Part shown: positions 20,917 through 31,552 of the stretch, in pieces
Layout of the letters: the number at the start of each line of letters is the position of its first letter
Position numbering within the stretch: the stretch's first letter is position 1
Origin: an uncultured Myxococcales bacterium
GTDB lineage: Bacteria; Myxococcota_A; UBA9042
Length of the DNA stretch: 64,000 nt
Assembly (NCBI GenBank): GCA_903929795.1
Contig: CAIYWC010000091.1
Location: forward strand, 62,001-126,000
Reading direction: 5' to 3'
Notes under the pieces: generated by a model
The model's database searches: none
What the model saw: the letters and a program-made list of their open reading frames with translations, nothing else
Told to the model about the DNA's origin: nothing
Translations under genes and position numbers: made by a program

Positions 20917-23900
20917 ATGTTTCAGCTGTTGCGAAACCTGTTGCCGTTGCTTGCGCTGGTCGCCGCCGGCTGCGGTGAGATCCAGGTGGTTCCGCTGGAT
21001 GCAGCGCCGGACGATGCCACGGCGGATTCGGGCGACGGCGTGGCGCTCCCGCTGGCGGTGACCGTGGAATCGCCCGACAACGGCGCGTCGGTCAATGTGG
21101 GTGAAACCATTCACTTTTCCGCGCTCGTGACCGGCGGCACCGTGGCCTACAACCTGCTGACGGCGACTTGGACGACCGCGGACAAGAAGGTGCTCTCCGC
21201 CGGGCCGCTGGACGCCAACGGGCGCTCCGCATTTGACAAGGCGGACTTGCCCGCGGGGCCGCAAGCGATCCACGTCGAGGTCACCGATGGCAACGGCACG
21301 CAGGCTGGGCGCGATTTGGGGCTGCTCATCAACACGCCGCCGACCGCGCCGTCGGTCAGCATCCAGCCGGACAAGCCGACGACGCTGGACGACCTGACGC
21401 CCGTGCTTCTCAAGCCGCCGACGGATATCGACCGCGCGCCGGACAAGCTGAAGGTGCGCTTTGACTGGCACAAGGCCGGCGAGACCGTGATCCACCCGGG
21501 CGGGGTCAACGGCGTACTGGCGGCTGGCAGCCACAAGCGCGGCGAAACGTGGGTGGTGACTGCGATCGCCAACGACGGGACTGGCGACAGCCCGGCAGCG
21601 ACGGCGCAGGTCCTGATCGGCGATGCAGCGCCGTTTGCGCCCGTGCTGGCGATCGCGCCCGCCGAAGTCGACCTGCTGAGCGACGTGAGCTGCACGCTGG
21701 CCAAACCGGCTTCGGATCCCGATGGCGACCCCGTGACGCTGACCTGGGGCTGGCGCGTCGGCGACTACGTGAATCCGGGCGTCACGACGCAAAACGTCAA
21801 TGTAAACATGCTGGTGGCGGATGCCAAGAACACCTCGCTGGCGGCTGGCGCGCTGCTGTATTGCACGGCGATCGCCGCGGACGACCAGCTGAGCGCGCCG
21901 CTGGCAACGAGCCCGACTGCGACCGTTGCAGCGGCCGACGTCTGCGCCAAGCTGAACAAGTGCGACAAGAACGCCAAGTGCGCCAACACCGACACGCTGG
22001 AGACGACCTGCACCTGCATCACCGGCTTTACCGGCGACGGCTACACGTGCGTCGACATCAACGAGTGCCTGTCCGGCTACTGCAGCCAGAACGCCAATTG
22101 CGCCAATACAATCGGTGGCTTCCAGTGCACGTGCAAGGCGGGATTCACCGGCAACGGCGTCTCGTGCACGGACATCGACGAATGCGCCGCGACGCCCGCG
22201 CCCTGCGGCACCAACGGCACCTGCACCAACACCGCCGGCAGCTTCCAGTGCAGCTGCAATGCCGGCTACGCGGGCGACGGCCTGACCTGCAAGGACGTCG
22301 ACGAGTGCCTCATCGTCCCCTCCGTCTGCGTTCCCGACGCCACGTGCAAGAATACAATCGGCAGCCACACCTGCACGTGCAACAAGGGCTTTTTGGGCGA
22401 CGGCAGCTTTTGCGTGGACATCGACGAGTGCCTGGCCGGCACCACCGGCTGCTCGCCCGACTCCACGTGCAAGAACCTGCCCGGCGGCTTTTTCTGCGCC
22501 TGCAAGCCGGGTTACGACGGCGACGGCAAAATCTGCGTGCAGCACAACGAGTGCAACGACTCGCCGGCGGTCTGCTCGCCCAACGCCTTTTGCACCGACA
22601 CGCCGGGCAGCTACTTGTGCACCTGCAATGCGGGCTACACCGGTGACGGCAAGACCTGCAGCGACGTGGACGAATGCGTCGCTGGTACCGCCGGCTGCTC
22701 AGTCAACGCGTTGTGCACCAACACGATCGGCAGCGCCACCTGCGCCTGCAAGCCCGGCTTCAACGGCGACGGCAAGACCTGCACCGACATCGACGAATGC
22801 CAGCCCATCAACCCGTGTGCCGCCAACGCCGACTGCACCAACACGCCCGGCGCGTACACCTGCACCTGCCAGCCGGGCCACTACGGCGACGGCAAGGTGT
22901 TCTGCGCTGGCGACGATCTCTGCACCGCCACGCCGTGCGGCGCCAACGCCAGCTGCACGACCGTCCAGCTCGGCGCCGGCAACTGCCAGACCGTGCCGGG
23001 CAGCCAGGACCCGGGCAAGGGCCTACAGGCGCAGTGCACCTGCAATGCCGGCTGGGCCGGCTGCGGCACTGCCGCGCTTGGCTGCAGCAACGTCAACGAG
23101 TGCCTGACCAACAACGGCGGCTGTGACCCGCTGACGCTCTGCACCGACACCGTCGGCAGCTTCTCCTGCGGCAATTGCCCCAGCGGCTACACCGGCAACG
23201 GCCAGACCGGCTGCACGGACGTCAACGAGTGCTTGGTCAACAACGGCGGCTGCGACCTCGTGACCACCTGCAACAACTCGGTCGGCAGCTTCACGTGCGG
23301 CGCTTGCCCGGGCGGCTACACGGGCAGCGGCGCCAGCGGCTGCGTCGACATCAACGAGTGCGCCGCCAGCCCGGCGCCGTGCGACGCGAACGCCACCTGC
23401 AGCAACGCCATCGGCAGCTTCAGCTGCACGTGCGAGACCGGCTTTGTCGGCGACGGCTTCAGCTGCAGCGACGTCAACGAATGCGCCGCCACCACACCGC
23501 CGTGCAGCGCCAACGCCACGTGCAGCAACACCGCCGGCAGCTTCAGCTGCGCCTGCGCGCCCGGCTTCAGCGGCGACGGCTTGACCTGCACGGACATCGA
23601 CGAGTGCGCGACCGGCGCAGCCAATTGCAGCGCCAACGCCACCTGCACCAACACGCCCGGCAGCTTCACCTGCGCCTGCCAGCCTGGCTACAGCGGTGAC
23701 GGCACGGTCTGCGCGGACATCAACGAGTGCCCCGCGGTCGAGTGGTCGTGGGACTTCAGCACCGCCGGCGTCGCGGGCTGGACGCTGGACCCGCCGAACC
23801 TGTACGCGGCGAGCAATCCGCAGTCGACAGGCATCCCGCCGGTCGTTCAATGGCAGCTGTGGAACGGCGTGCTCTACTACGGCAACCCGACGACCGGCAC

Positions 23901-24954
23901 CTACGACACGTCCGCGAACGGCGACACGTGGGCCAACAAGGGCAATGCGACCGGGCCGACGGTGACACTGTCCTCGCACCCGTGGCACCAGCTGGCATTT
24001 GACGCGCTGATCAACACGGACGTGGGCACGTATTACGACAAATTCCTGGTGCAGCTGGTCATCGGCTCCGGGACGGCGCAGCAGATCGTCACCGTGTGGG
24101 ACAAGTCGATGCAGACCGCGGCGATGGGCGTGACCAAGCACTACGTCGTCTACCTCAACGGCTACGGCGGCAAGGACGTGCGGGTCCGCGCGTCGTTTGA
24201 CACGGTCGACGGCGCCAACAACGCCACGCACGGCGTGGAATTCAGCAACCTGTCGATTCGCGGCGCTGGCTCTCCGTGCGACCCCTACGCGCTGTGCGCC
24301 AACACGCCGGGCAGCTTCACATGCACGTGCATCGCGCCCTACGCGGGCGACGGCACCCAAGCCTGCAACGTGCTGGGCACGCAGAGCCAGCCCGCCGCCA
24401 ACTGCAAGGCGATCTACGACCTGAACGGGACGCTCGCCGACGGCTTCTACTGGCTGAAATGGACCGCCGCGCCGGCCACGCAGGTCTGGTGCGACAACGC
24501 CGGCTGGACACGTGTGGTCCAAGACGACTTCAACGCCTCGCCTGGCAGCTGGCTGCCCAAGACGCTGACGACCTGCGGCACCAGCGGCCTGTTGGGCGGC
24601 ACCGGCGTGGCTGGCAAGGGCTACGCGATCAGCGACTCGCTCGGCGGCCTGCCCAGCCACACCCAGATGCGGATCCAGGGGACCGTACAGTGCATTGACG
24701 CTTGGTTCAGCAACACCGTCACGCTCCAAACCGACGGCCTGCAGGTCTGGACCGCCACCGTGACCAACCCGATCGCCAGCACGTTCAACCCCGACTCGTG
24801 CGGCAACGCGGCGATCGCGGACCTGAAGCAGAACATCAACGTCACGTTCAACCACAGCTCCGTCAGCGCGCTGCTCCAGTTCGCCACGACACTGACGGCC
24901 GGCCCGTCGGTCGCCGCGTATGGAATCGACGACATCAACGTCTGGGTGAAATGA
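20917..24954 (+). CDS. Lipoprotein with ~15 EGF-like (many Ca-binding type) domains and beta-sandwich/fibrinogen-like C-terminal regions
   Basis: [21 protein letters not shown] lipobox; tandem repeats of the type [40 protein letters not shown]. Confidence 0.92.
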   Translation: MFQLLRNLLPLLALVAAGCGEIQVVPLDAAPDDATADSGDGVALPLAVTVESPDNGASVNVGETIHFSALVTGGTVAYNLLTATWTTADKKVLSAGPLDANGRSAFDKADLPAGPQAIHVEVTDGNGTQAGRDLGLLINTPPTAPSVSIQPDKPTTLDDLTPVLLKPPTDIDRAPDKLKVRFDWHKAGETVIHPGGVNGVLAAGSHKRGETWVVTAIANDGTGDSPAATAQVLIGDAAPFAPVLAIAPAEVDLLSDVSCTLAKPASDPDGDPVTLTWGWRVGDYVNPGVTTQNVNVNMLVADAKNTSLAAGALLYCTAIAADDQLSAPLATSPTATVAAADVCAKLNKCDKNAKCANTDTLETTCTCITGFTGDGYTCVDINECLSGYCSQNANCANTIGGFQCTCKAGFTGNGVSCTDIDECAATPAPCGTNGTCTNTAGSFQCSCNAGYAGDGLTCKDVDECLIVPSVCVPDATCKNTIGSHTCTCNKGFLGDGSFCVDIDECLAGTTGCSPDSTCKNLPGGFFCACKPGYDGDGKICVQHNECNDSPAVCSPNAFCTDTPGSYLCTCNAGYTGDGKTCSDVDECVAGTAGCSVNALCTNTIGSATCACKPGFNGDGKTCTDIDECQPINPCAANADCTNTPGAYTCTCQPGHYGDGKVFCAGDDLCTATPCGANASCTTVQLGAGNCQTVPGSQDPGKGLQAQCTCNAGWAGCGTAALGCSNVNECLTNNGGCDPLTLCTDTVGSFSCGNCPSGYTGNGQTGCTDVNECLVNNGGCDLVTTCNNSVGSFTCGACPGGYTGSGASGCVDINECAASPAPCDANATCSNAIGSFSCTCETGFVGDGFSCSDVNECAATTPPCSANATCSNTAGSFSCACAPGFSGDGLTCTDIDECATGAANCSANATCTNTPGSFTCACQPGYSGDGTVCADINECPAVEWSWDFSTAGVAGWTLDPPNLYAASNPQSTGIPPVVQWQLWNGVLYYGNPTTGTYDTSANGDTWANKGNATGPTVTLSSHPWHQLAFDALINTDVGTYYDKFLVQLVIGSGTAQQIVTVWDKSMQTAAMGVTKHYVVYLNGYGGKDVRVRASFDTVDGANNATHGVEFSNLSIRGAGSPCDPYALCANTPGSFTCTCIAPYAGDGTQACNVLGTQSQPAANCKAIYDLNGTLADGFYWLKWTAAPATQVWCDNAGWTRVVQDDFNASPGSWLPKTLTTCGTSGLLGGTGVAGKGYAISDSLGGLPSHTQMRIQGTVQCIDAWFSNTVTLQTDGLQVWTATVTNPIASTFNPDSCGNAAIADLKQNINVTFNHSSVSALLQFATTLTAGPSVAAYGIDDINVWVK

Positions 24955-26513
24955 CCGCGACGTCGCCGGCCGTCCAGCGCCATCCCCGCGGCATCGGCTT
25001 CATCATCGGCAATGAAGGCTGCGAGCGTTTCTCGTTCTACGGGATGCGGGCCATCCTCACCGAACACCTCATCAGCCTGTACGCCCAGACGGCACACCTG
25101 AACGCCGCGGACGCCAAGACAGCGGCGACCGCGGATTACCACCTGTTCACCGCAGCGGCATATGCCCTGCCGATGATCGGCGCCATCCTGGCCGACCGGC
25201 TGCTGGGCAAATACCGAACCATCTTCTGGCTTTCGCTTGTCTACTGCTTGGGCCACGCCGTGCTCGCGGTGGGCGAGGAATCGATCGGCGGCATGCACCT
25301 CGGCCTCGCGCTGATCGCGGTCGGCTCGGGCGGCATCAAGCCGTGCGTCTCGGCGTTCGTCGGCGATCAGTACCGCGCTGGCCAGGAGGCGCTGGTCGGC
25401 CGGATCTTCCAGGCTTTCTATTTCATCATCAATTTCGGGTCGTTTTTCGCCACGCTGCTGGTGCCTTGGCTCAAGGTGCGCTTTGGCCCTGCGGTGGCGT
25501 TTGGTGTTCCGGGGCTGCTCATGGCGCTGGCAACGTTCATCCTCTGGCTCGGTCGCAAGCGGTACAACCATGCGCCGCCGATGCCGGGCGGCCGCCTGGG
25601 CCTGCTGGACGCGGCGAGCTCGACGCTGCTGTTTCTTTCGCTCGGCTCGCTCTGGTTCACCGGCGGGCTGCCGTGGTTCGGCAAGCTGGCGGTGTCGCTG
25701 GCGTGCATCGCGGCGGGGCTCGCGCTGTTCGCGTGGCGCGCGCGAATCCAGCCGGATCGCGGCGTGCTGTCGGTGCTGTGGCAAGGCCTGCGCCACCGCC
25801 GGCCAAATGAGTCCCTGTGGCAAACCGCTGAGCGCCGCCTGGACGCGCCTGCGGTCGAGGGCACGCGCGCGGTCGGGCGCCTGCTGTCGGTATTCGCCCT
25901 GGTCAGCGTATTTTGGGCACTTTTTGACCAGCGCGGCTCGTCGTGGGTCGTGCAGGCCAAGGACATGCTGCGCACGTTTGACACGCCGTGGGGGCCGATG
26001 ACCGTCCAGGCGAGCCAAATCAACGCGCTGAACCCGCTTTTTGTGATGCTGCTCATCCCGCTGATGGCCGGCGCGCTGCTGCCTGCGTGGCAAAAGCTCG
26101 GCCTGCGCGTCACGCCGCTGGGCAAGATGACCGCGGGCATGGGCGTCTCCGCGCTGTCGTTCGTGGCGATCGCGCTGATCCAGCGGCAGGTGGACGCGGC
26201 GCCGCCGCAGTCGGTCAGCGTGTTGTGGCAGGTGCTGCCGTTTGTGCTGATCACGCTGGGCGAGGTGCTCGTCTCCGTGACTGGCCTGGAATTTGCGTAC
26301 ACGCAGGCGCCGCGCGCCATGAAGTCGACCGTCGTCGGGCTGTGGTCCCTTTCGGTCGCGGTGGGCAACCTGCTGGTGGCGCTTTTGGCCGGCCTCAAGT
26401 CGCTGCCGCCGGAGCGATTCTTCTGGATTTTCGCAGGGTTGATGGCACTCTCGGCGCTGCTGTTCGCCTGGCGCGCCCGCTCGTTTCGCGGCGAGGTCGT
26501 GCTGCAAGGCTGA
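24951..26513 (+). CDS. POT/PTR family proton-dependent oligopeptide transporter
   Basis: [63 protein letters not shown] overlap with preceding gene. Confidence 0.93.
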   Translation: MTATSPAVQRHPRGIGFIIGNEGCERFSFYGMRAILTEHLISLYAQTAHLNAADAKTAATADYHLFTAAAYALPMIGAILADRLLGKYRTIFWLSLVYCLGHAVLAVGEESIGGMHLGLALIAVGSGGIKPCVSAFVGDQYRAGQEALVGRIFQAFYFIINFGSFFATLLVPWLKVRFGPAVAFGVPGLLMALATFILWLGRKRYNHAPPMPGGRLGLLDAASSTLLFLSLGSLWFTGGLPWFGKLAVSLACIAAGLALFAWRARIQPDRGVLSVLWQGLRHRRPNESLWQTAERRLDAPAVEGTRAVGRLLSVFALVSVFWALFDQRGSSWVVQAKDMLRTFDTPWGPMTVQASQINALNPLFVMLLIPLMAGALLPAWQKLGLRVTPLGKMTAGMGVSALSFVAIALIQRQVDAAPPQSVSVLWQVLPFVLITLGEVLVSVTGLEFAYTQAPRAMKSTVVGLWSLSVAVGNLLVALLAGLKSLPPERFFWIFAGLMALSALLFAWRARSFRGEVVLQG

Positions 26514-26780
26514 TCAGCGCCACGGCCCCATCCAGCCCGGCGGCAGGTCGGCGGGAAAACACCAGAGCCATTGCGCACTTGGTGCCCACACGCGCACGCG
26601 CACGCGGCGGTCGGGCGCGGTTGGCGTGACGCACCACAGGGGGCGGATCGGCGCGCGGCTCGCCTCGGCGACGAGGATCGCCGTGGCGGCATCCACCAGC
26701 GCATCCAGCCGCCGCTCGTGCGCGGTCTGCGCGTGCAGCGGCATGGAAAAAACCAGTAAAAACAGAGTCGAAGCGCGCAT
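26514..26780 (-). CDS. Small secreted hypothetical protein, 88 aa
   Basis: MRASTLFLLVFSMPLHAQTAHERRL signal peptide; stop adjacent to convergent gene stop. Confidence 0.6.
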   Translation of the reverse strand: MRASTLFLLVFSMPLHAQTAHERRLDALVDAATAILVAEASRAPIRPLWCVTPTAPDRRVRVRVWAPSAQWLWCFPADLPPGWMGPWR

Positions 26781-26845
26781 CGTCAGTCCCACGGCCAGCG
26801 CGGCCAGGGAATCAGACGCGCGGCGGGCGCGCGGGGTTTACGGAC

Positions 26846-29332
26846 CTACTTGCAGGCGGCGGGCACGCAGACGTTTTTCCCGGTCGGCTTGCCGTCGATG
26901 CCCACCGCGGGGACGCACTTGACGCCGCCGTCCTTGCCGCTGCAGTCGGCGTCGACGGCGCAGGTCGGGGCGCAGCGTCCGTCCGCGGTGGCGCCGCTGG
27001 CGGCGAGGTTGCTGCAGGCGTAGCTCCCGGCGCAGTCGCCGTCGAGGCTGCACGGCACGCAGGATTTCGCCTTCTTGCAGATCGGCACGATCGCCGCCTT
27101 GGTCACGTCCACGCGCGGCAGCCACTGGTTTTGCAGGTCGCAGATCAGCCCGTCGTTGCCGCTGCCGCAGTCGGCGTCTTTGGCGCAGAGCGCGGTGCAA
27201 TAGCCAGCGCCGGCGGCGTCGGGCATGCAGCCCAGACCGGACTTGCACTCGGGGTCGGCGGTGGCGGCGGGATTGGCAGTGCAGGCTTCGCCGACGCCCT
27301 TGGTCGCGGTGGTGCCGGGCGACGCGCAGAGGAATTCGACCTTGGCGGCGGCGTCCGGTCCGGCGGCGATCGTCATCGGCAAGCACTGTTCGCCGGCCGT
27401 GTTGCACTTCTTGGTCGCCGCGCAGTCGTCCAACGAGTTGGTCGCGGCGATCGGGTAGCAGACCGGCAGCCACAGGTCGTCGCGGATGTCGTTCAGTGTG
27501 TTGTTGTAGCCCAGCCGCAGCGAGCGACAGTAGTTCTTGTACGCCGTGCCGCCAATCGAGATCGTCGCGGGGCAGTCGCTCTTGCTGCCGCAGTAGTCGC
27601 CGCAAAAACCGGGCTGCGCGGCGCCGGTGGAGGACTGGGCGTTCAGGCAAAAGCCACTGTCGCAATACGCGTCGTTGCCCGCTGGGCCGCAGACGTCCCC
27701 GTCCTTGCCGCCTTTGCTGTCCGGCGCGACGCAGACACCGTTGACCGTGTCGTGGCCGATCGGCGTGGCGTCTACCGGCAGGTCCAGCTTGTGGACAAAG
27801 GCCTTGCAGTACGAGGCGTTTCCGCTGCAGTCCTTGGGCCCGGCGCACTTGCCGGCCGCCTTGGGCAAGTAGGCGCAGATGTCGAGCGACAGTTCAAAGT
27901 CGTAGATGCCGTCGGTCTGGCCAGTGCCCTGCGGATTGTCGACGTCCAACGGAATTTCCTCCACGCCGCACTGTTGGTCGGGCGCGCAGTCGCTGGTGGT
28001 CTTGCACAGGCTGCCGCAGCTGCCATCGACGCACGCGAACGGGTTCTGGCACACCGCGCCGGGCTTGGTCGCGTTGGCGCTTGTCGCGTATTCGTCGCAG
28101 GTGGCACCGGGCTTGACGGCGCTCGCGGCGATGACCTGGCACTCCGGCTGGAAGGCCGGGTAGACGGTCTTGGTCGGGTCGCTCGGGTCGGGCTCGCCGG
28201 CCACCTTCTTGACGCCGTTCCAATACGGCCGGCAGTACGAACCGGCGCCGCAGTCGCCGTCCACGGCGCAAAATCGCGGCAAACAAAGACTGGCGCTGAA
28301 CGCCGGGTTGCTGCTGATGGTCGTGTTCGGCTTGCACTGAAAGCTGCTGCAGTCCGCGTCCGTGCTGCAGGCCTTGCCGCCATGGCACTTGCCGCCCGTG
28401 CAGGCGCCGGGATCGGTGACGCAGTCCGCGTCCGTGTTGCAAAAGCTCAGGCAATCTCCGCCGTTGGAGCAAAAATCGTTGGCGCAGTTCGCCACGGCGC
28501 CCTTGGTCGGGTCCGCGTTGCACGGCTGGCCCAGGCCGACGCCGGCTTTGTACGTGTAGGAACCGATCGTGCCGATTGCGGTCTTCATCGCCGGGCTGCA
28601 CATTTCCTGGTACGCGCCGTAGATGAGCTGCAAGTTGCACGTGTCGCCCGCGTCGCAGTCGGCGTTGGACTTGCAGGGCTTGAAGCTGCTCTCCGCGACG
28701 CAGTAGATGTAGTTCGCGGAATTCGGGTTGGTGGGCGCGCCCAGCTGCACGCAGGAATATTTGGTGCCGTAGACGCCGTCGACCGCGCCGGTGCAGTCGC
28801 TGGTGGCGCCGGGGTCTTCGATGCCGTCCGGCGTCGCCACGCCGGTCGCGTTGTTCACGTCATCCGTGGTGATGGTGCACTGCTTGGTGCACACGCCGTC
28901 GTTGCACACGCCGTCCGCGCATTGGCCGTTGATGCAGTCGAAATACGTGGTCATGGCCGTCTGATCGGTCGTGTCCGCCGGGAACGGGCAGTCCTTGTTG
29001 GGGCCGCACGGCTCGCCGAATTTGCCCAGCGGCGTGGTCACGACGGCGACGCACTTGTGCGTGGCGTCGCAGCTCTGGCCGGTGCTGCACGCGCCGCAGG
29101 ACTTGGTACATTGCTTGATGAAGCCGCACTGCGCGCCATTTTGCGCGCAGCAATCGCCCGCGTCCGCGCTGACCGAATCGCCGACGCCGTCCGCAAGCGC
29201 GTCCGAACCGGTTGCGTCGCTCGTTACCGACGTGTCCGTGCCGGTCGCCGGCGTGCTGGACGCGCCGCCGCAACCGCCGAGTGCCAGTGCCCAGACGCAC
29301 AGGAGGCCAGAGACGATTTGGGAAAACTTCAT
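26846..29332 (-). CDS. Very Cys-rich lipoprotein (DxDC-type repeats)
   Basis: MKFSQIVSGLLCVWALALGGCGGASSTPATGTDTSVTSDATGSDALADG lipobox and linker; many SxxDC/CxTDADC Cys motifs. Confidence 0.85.
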   Translation of the reverse strand: MKFSQIVSGLLCVWALALGGCGGASSTPATGTDTSVTSDATGSDALADGVGDSVSADAGDCCAQNGAQCGFIKQCTKSCGACSTGQSCDATHKCVAVVTTPLGKFGEPCGPNKDCPFPADTTDQTAMTTYFDCINGQCADGVCNDGVCTKQCTITTDDVNNATGVATPDGIEDPGATSDCTGAVDGVYGTKYSCVQLGAPTNPNSANYIYCVAESSFKPCKSNADCDAGDTCNLQLIYGAYQEMCSPAMKTAIGTIGSYTYKAGVGLGQPCNADPTKGAVANCANDFCSNGGDCLSFCNTDADCVTDPGACTGGKCHGGKACSTDADCSSFQCKPNTTISSNPAFSASLCLPRFCAVDGDCGAGSYCRPYWNGVKKVAGEPDPSDPTKTVYPAFQPECQVIAASAVKPGATCDEYATSANATKPGAVCQNPFACVDGSCGSLCKTTSDCAPDQQCGVEEIPLDVDNPQGTGQTDGIYDFELSLDICAYLPKAAGKCAGPKDCSGNASYCKAFVHKLDLPVDATPIGHDTVNGVCVAPDSKGGKDGDVCGPAGNDAYCDSGFCLNAQSSTGAAQPGFCGDYCGSKSDCPATISIGGTAYKNYCRSLRLGYNNTLNDIRDDLWLPVCYPIAATNSLDDCAATKKCNTAGEQCLPMTIAAGPDAAAKVEFLCASPGTTATKGVGEACTANPAATADPECKSGLGCMPDAAGAGYCTALCAKDADCGSGNDGLICDLQNQWLPRVDVTKAAIVPICKKAKSCVPCSLDGDCAGSYACSNLAASGATADGRCAPTCAVDADCSGKDGGVKCVPAVGIDGKPTGKNVCVPAACK

Positions 29333-29406
29333 GAAAAAACTCCTGTTATCGTGAACGTGCGCAAGGCGATTCAGTTCCGTGGAGGCCGTGAACGCGCAGG
29401 CTGCGC

Positions 29407-29571
29407 CTAGAACAGCGTGTAGATGAACGGCGCGGCGCCCTGGCCCGCGACGGCGATCAGCGCCGCGAGCGCAAGCACGATGACCAGCGGCACAATCCAA
29501 TAGACCTTGTTGGCCTTGGCAAAGGCGGTCAACTCGCGCAACAGCTTGGCGGAATAAGTCAGCTTGCCCAT
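29407..29571 (-). CDS. DUF5989-like small membrane protein, 54 aa
   Basis: MGKLTYSAKLLRELTAFAKANKVYWIVPLVIVLALAALIAVAGQGAAPFIYTLF; C-terminal AQGSA.APFIYTLF-type signature. Confidence 0.85.
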   Translation of the reverse strand: MGKLTYSAKLLRELTAFAKANKVYWIVPLVIVLALAALIAVAGQGAAPFIYTLF

Positions 29572-29581
29572 GACCGAGAGG

Positions 29582-30445
29582 CTAGGGCAGCAAGTCGGCG
29601 TTGTCCAGCAGCCGCGCGCGGCCAAACCAGGTCGCGACGATCGCGCGGGCCGGCTGTGCCACGGTCGCCACCGGCTGCAGCGACTGCGGATCGACGATCG
29701 CCACGTAATCGACGCGCCCGCCCGCCGCCGTCATCGCCGCCGCCATCGCCGCCGCCAGCTGCGCTGCATCGCGCTCGCCCGCACGCACGGCCGCCTGGGC
29801 CGCGCGCAGGGAGCGCACGATCGCCAGCGCCGCCTGCCGCTCCGCTGCGGTCAGGTAGACGTTGCGCGAGCTCATCGCCAGGCCGTCCGGCTCGCGCGCG
29901 ATCGCCACGCCCAGCACCTGCGTCGGGTGATCCAAATCCAGCGCCATGCGCTTCAACGCCTGCAACTGCTGGTAATCCTTCTCGCCAAACAGCGCGACGT
30001 CCGCCATCGCGATGTTCAGCAGCTTGAGCACCACCGTCGTCACGCCGCGAAAATGCGTCGGCCGCGCCGCGCCGCACAGACCTTGCGTCAGCGCTTCGAC
30101 CTCGACGTGGCTCTGGAAGCCCGGCGGGTACATCGTCTGCGGCGTCGGCGCGTAGATCAGCTCGACTCCCGCTTGGGCGCACAGCGCGCAGTCCTTGTCA
30201 AAAGGCCGCGGATACGCGGCGAAATCCTCTTTGGGCCCAAACTGCAGCGGGTTGACGAACACGGTCACGATGACCACATCCGCGTGGTGCCGCGCCGCCG
30301 CGACGAGCGTCATGTGCCCGGCGTGCAGCGCGCCCATGGTCGGCACCAGCGCGATGCGCTTGCCCGCGACGCGCATTTTCTCAGTCCATGCACGCACTTG
30401 CGCGGGCGTGCGCGCGACCTGCGCCCCGGCGATCGTCTCCAGCAT
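29582..30445 (-). CDS. panC: Pantothenate synthetase
   Basis: ALVPTMGALHAGHMTLVAAARHHADVVIVTVFVNPLQFGPKEDFAAYPR. Confidence 0.97.
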   Translation of the reverse strand: MLETIAGAQVARTPAQVRAWTEKMRVAGKRIALVPTMGALHAGHMTLVAAARHHADVVIVTVFVNPLQFGPKEDFAAYPRPFDKDCALCAQAGVELIYAPTPQTMYPPGFQSHVEVEALTQGLCGAARPTHFRGVTTVVLKLLNIAMADVALFGEKDYQQLQALKRMALDLDHPTQVLGVAIAREPDGLAMSSRNVYLTAAERQAALAIVRSLRAAQAAVRAGERDAAQLAAAMAAAMTAAGGRVDYVAIVDPQSLQPVATVAQPARAIVATWFGRARLLDNADLLP

Positions 30446-30448
30446 GGC

Positions 30449-31354
30449 CTACGCTCCCGCCAGCTTGGCCGGCGCCGCCGCACTCGGATCGCTGTAGACG
30501 TGCTCCGGACCCGGAAACGTCGCGGTGCTCACGTCCTCGCGGTACTGCGCCAGCGCCGCCAGCGCCTGTTCGCCTAAATTCGCGAATTTCTTGACAAATT
30601 TTGGCTTGTGGCCGTGTGGATCGAGCCCGAGCAGGTCGTACAGCACCAGGATTTGACCGTCGCAGCCGGCGCCCGCGCCGATGCCAATCGTCGGAATCTT
30701 CAGTAGTTGCGTCACTTCCGCTGCCAACTCTTGGGGGATCGCCTCCAGCACGATCGCGTAACAGCCCGCCGCCTCCAGCGCCTTGGCATCCGCCAGCAGC
30801 CGCTTGCGCGCCGTGACGCCGCGGCCCTGCACCCGGTGGCCGCCCATCGCGTGGACTGACTGCGGCGTCAGGCCGATGTGGCCCATGACCGGGATGCCCG
30901 CAAGCACCAATTGCCGTACACTTTCGGACACTTCCACGCCGCCTTCCAGCTTGACCGCGTGCGCCGCGCCCTCCGCCAGCAGCCGCCCGGCGTTGTGCAG
31001 CGCCACGTCCGGGTTGCGGTAGCTCATGAACGGCATGTCCGCGACCAGGTGGGCCCGGTGCAAACCGCGCGCCACCGCCGCCGTGTGGTAAACGACGTGG
31101 TCCACCGTCACCGGCAGCGTCGTCTCCTGGCCCTGGATCACGTTGCCCAACGAATCGCCGACCAGCACGACCTCGATGCCCGCCGCATCGACGAGCCGCG
31201 CGAACGTGGCGTCGTAGCACGTTACCGCGCTGAAGCGCTGGTTTTTCTCTTTCATTTCGCGGAGATGGTGGACACGGACCCGGCCGGTTGGCACATCGGA
31301 GGCGTAGCCGGACGGACGCGGAACCGCCTGCAACGGCGGCGAAGCACTGCTCAT
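30449..31354 (-). CDS. panB: 3-methyl-2-oxobutanoate hydroxymethyltransferase
   Basis: SAVTCYDATFARLVDAAGIEVVLVGDSLGNVIQGQETTLPVTVDHVVYHT, GHIGLTPQSVHAMGG. Confidence 0.97.
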   Translation of the reverse strand: MSSASPPLQAVPRPSGYASDVPTGRVRVHHLREMKEKNQRFSAVTCYDATFARLVDAAGIEVVLVGDSLGNVIQGQETTLPVTVDHVVYHTAAVARGLHRAHLVADMPFMSYRNPDVALHNAGRLLAEGAAHAVKLEGGVEVSESVRQLVLAGIPVMGHIGLTPQSVHAMGGHRVQGRGVTARKRLLADAKALEAAGCYAIVLEAIPQELAAEVTQLLKIPTIGIGAGAGCDGQILVLYDLLGLDPHGHKPKFVKKFANLGEQALAALAQYREDVSTATFPGPEHVYSDPSAAAPAKLAGA

Positions 31355-31459
31355 GGGTGGCCTCCAGATCGGCGTATTGCCGCAAAGACGGTAGACCCCG
31401 CTGCGCCAAACCTAGGGGATCCCGCGCGCGGTGGCAAGCGGGCTGGCGAATTGTCTCTT

Positions 31460-31486
31460 GATATTGAAAGTGACTTTCATTATCAT
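31460..31486. promoter_or_regulatory. Fur-box-like palindrome upstream of the 31553 gene
   Basis: GATATTGAAAGTGACTTTCATTATCAT; contains perfect 15-nt palindrome TGAAAGT-G-ACTTTCA (31465-31479) in an AT-rich patch of a GC-rich genome. Confidence 0.6.
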
Positions 31487-31552
31487 CCGCAACGGCTGAT
31501 CCCGGAGATCTGGCCGTCGCGCGACAACACATTGTTATGAAAAGGTAATCCC

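Noticed and set aside
20503-22545. 680-aa minus-strand ORF with repeated motifs
   Set aside because: Antisense of EGF repeats; periodicity is inherited from the real gene.
24621-26507. 628-aa minus-strand ORF
   Set aside because: Antisense of the POT transporter gene; no coherent domain.
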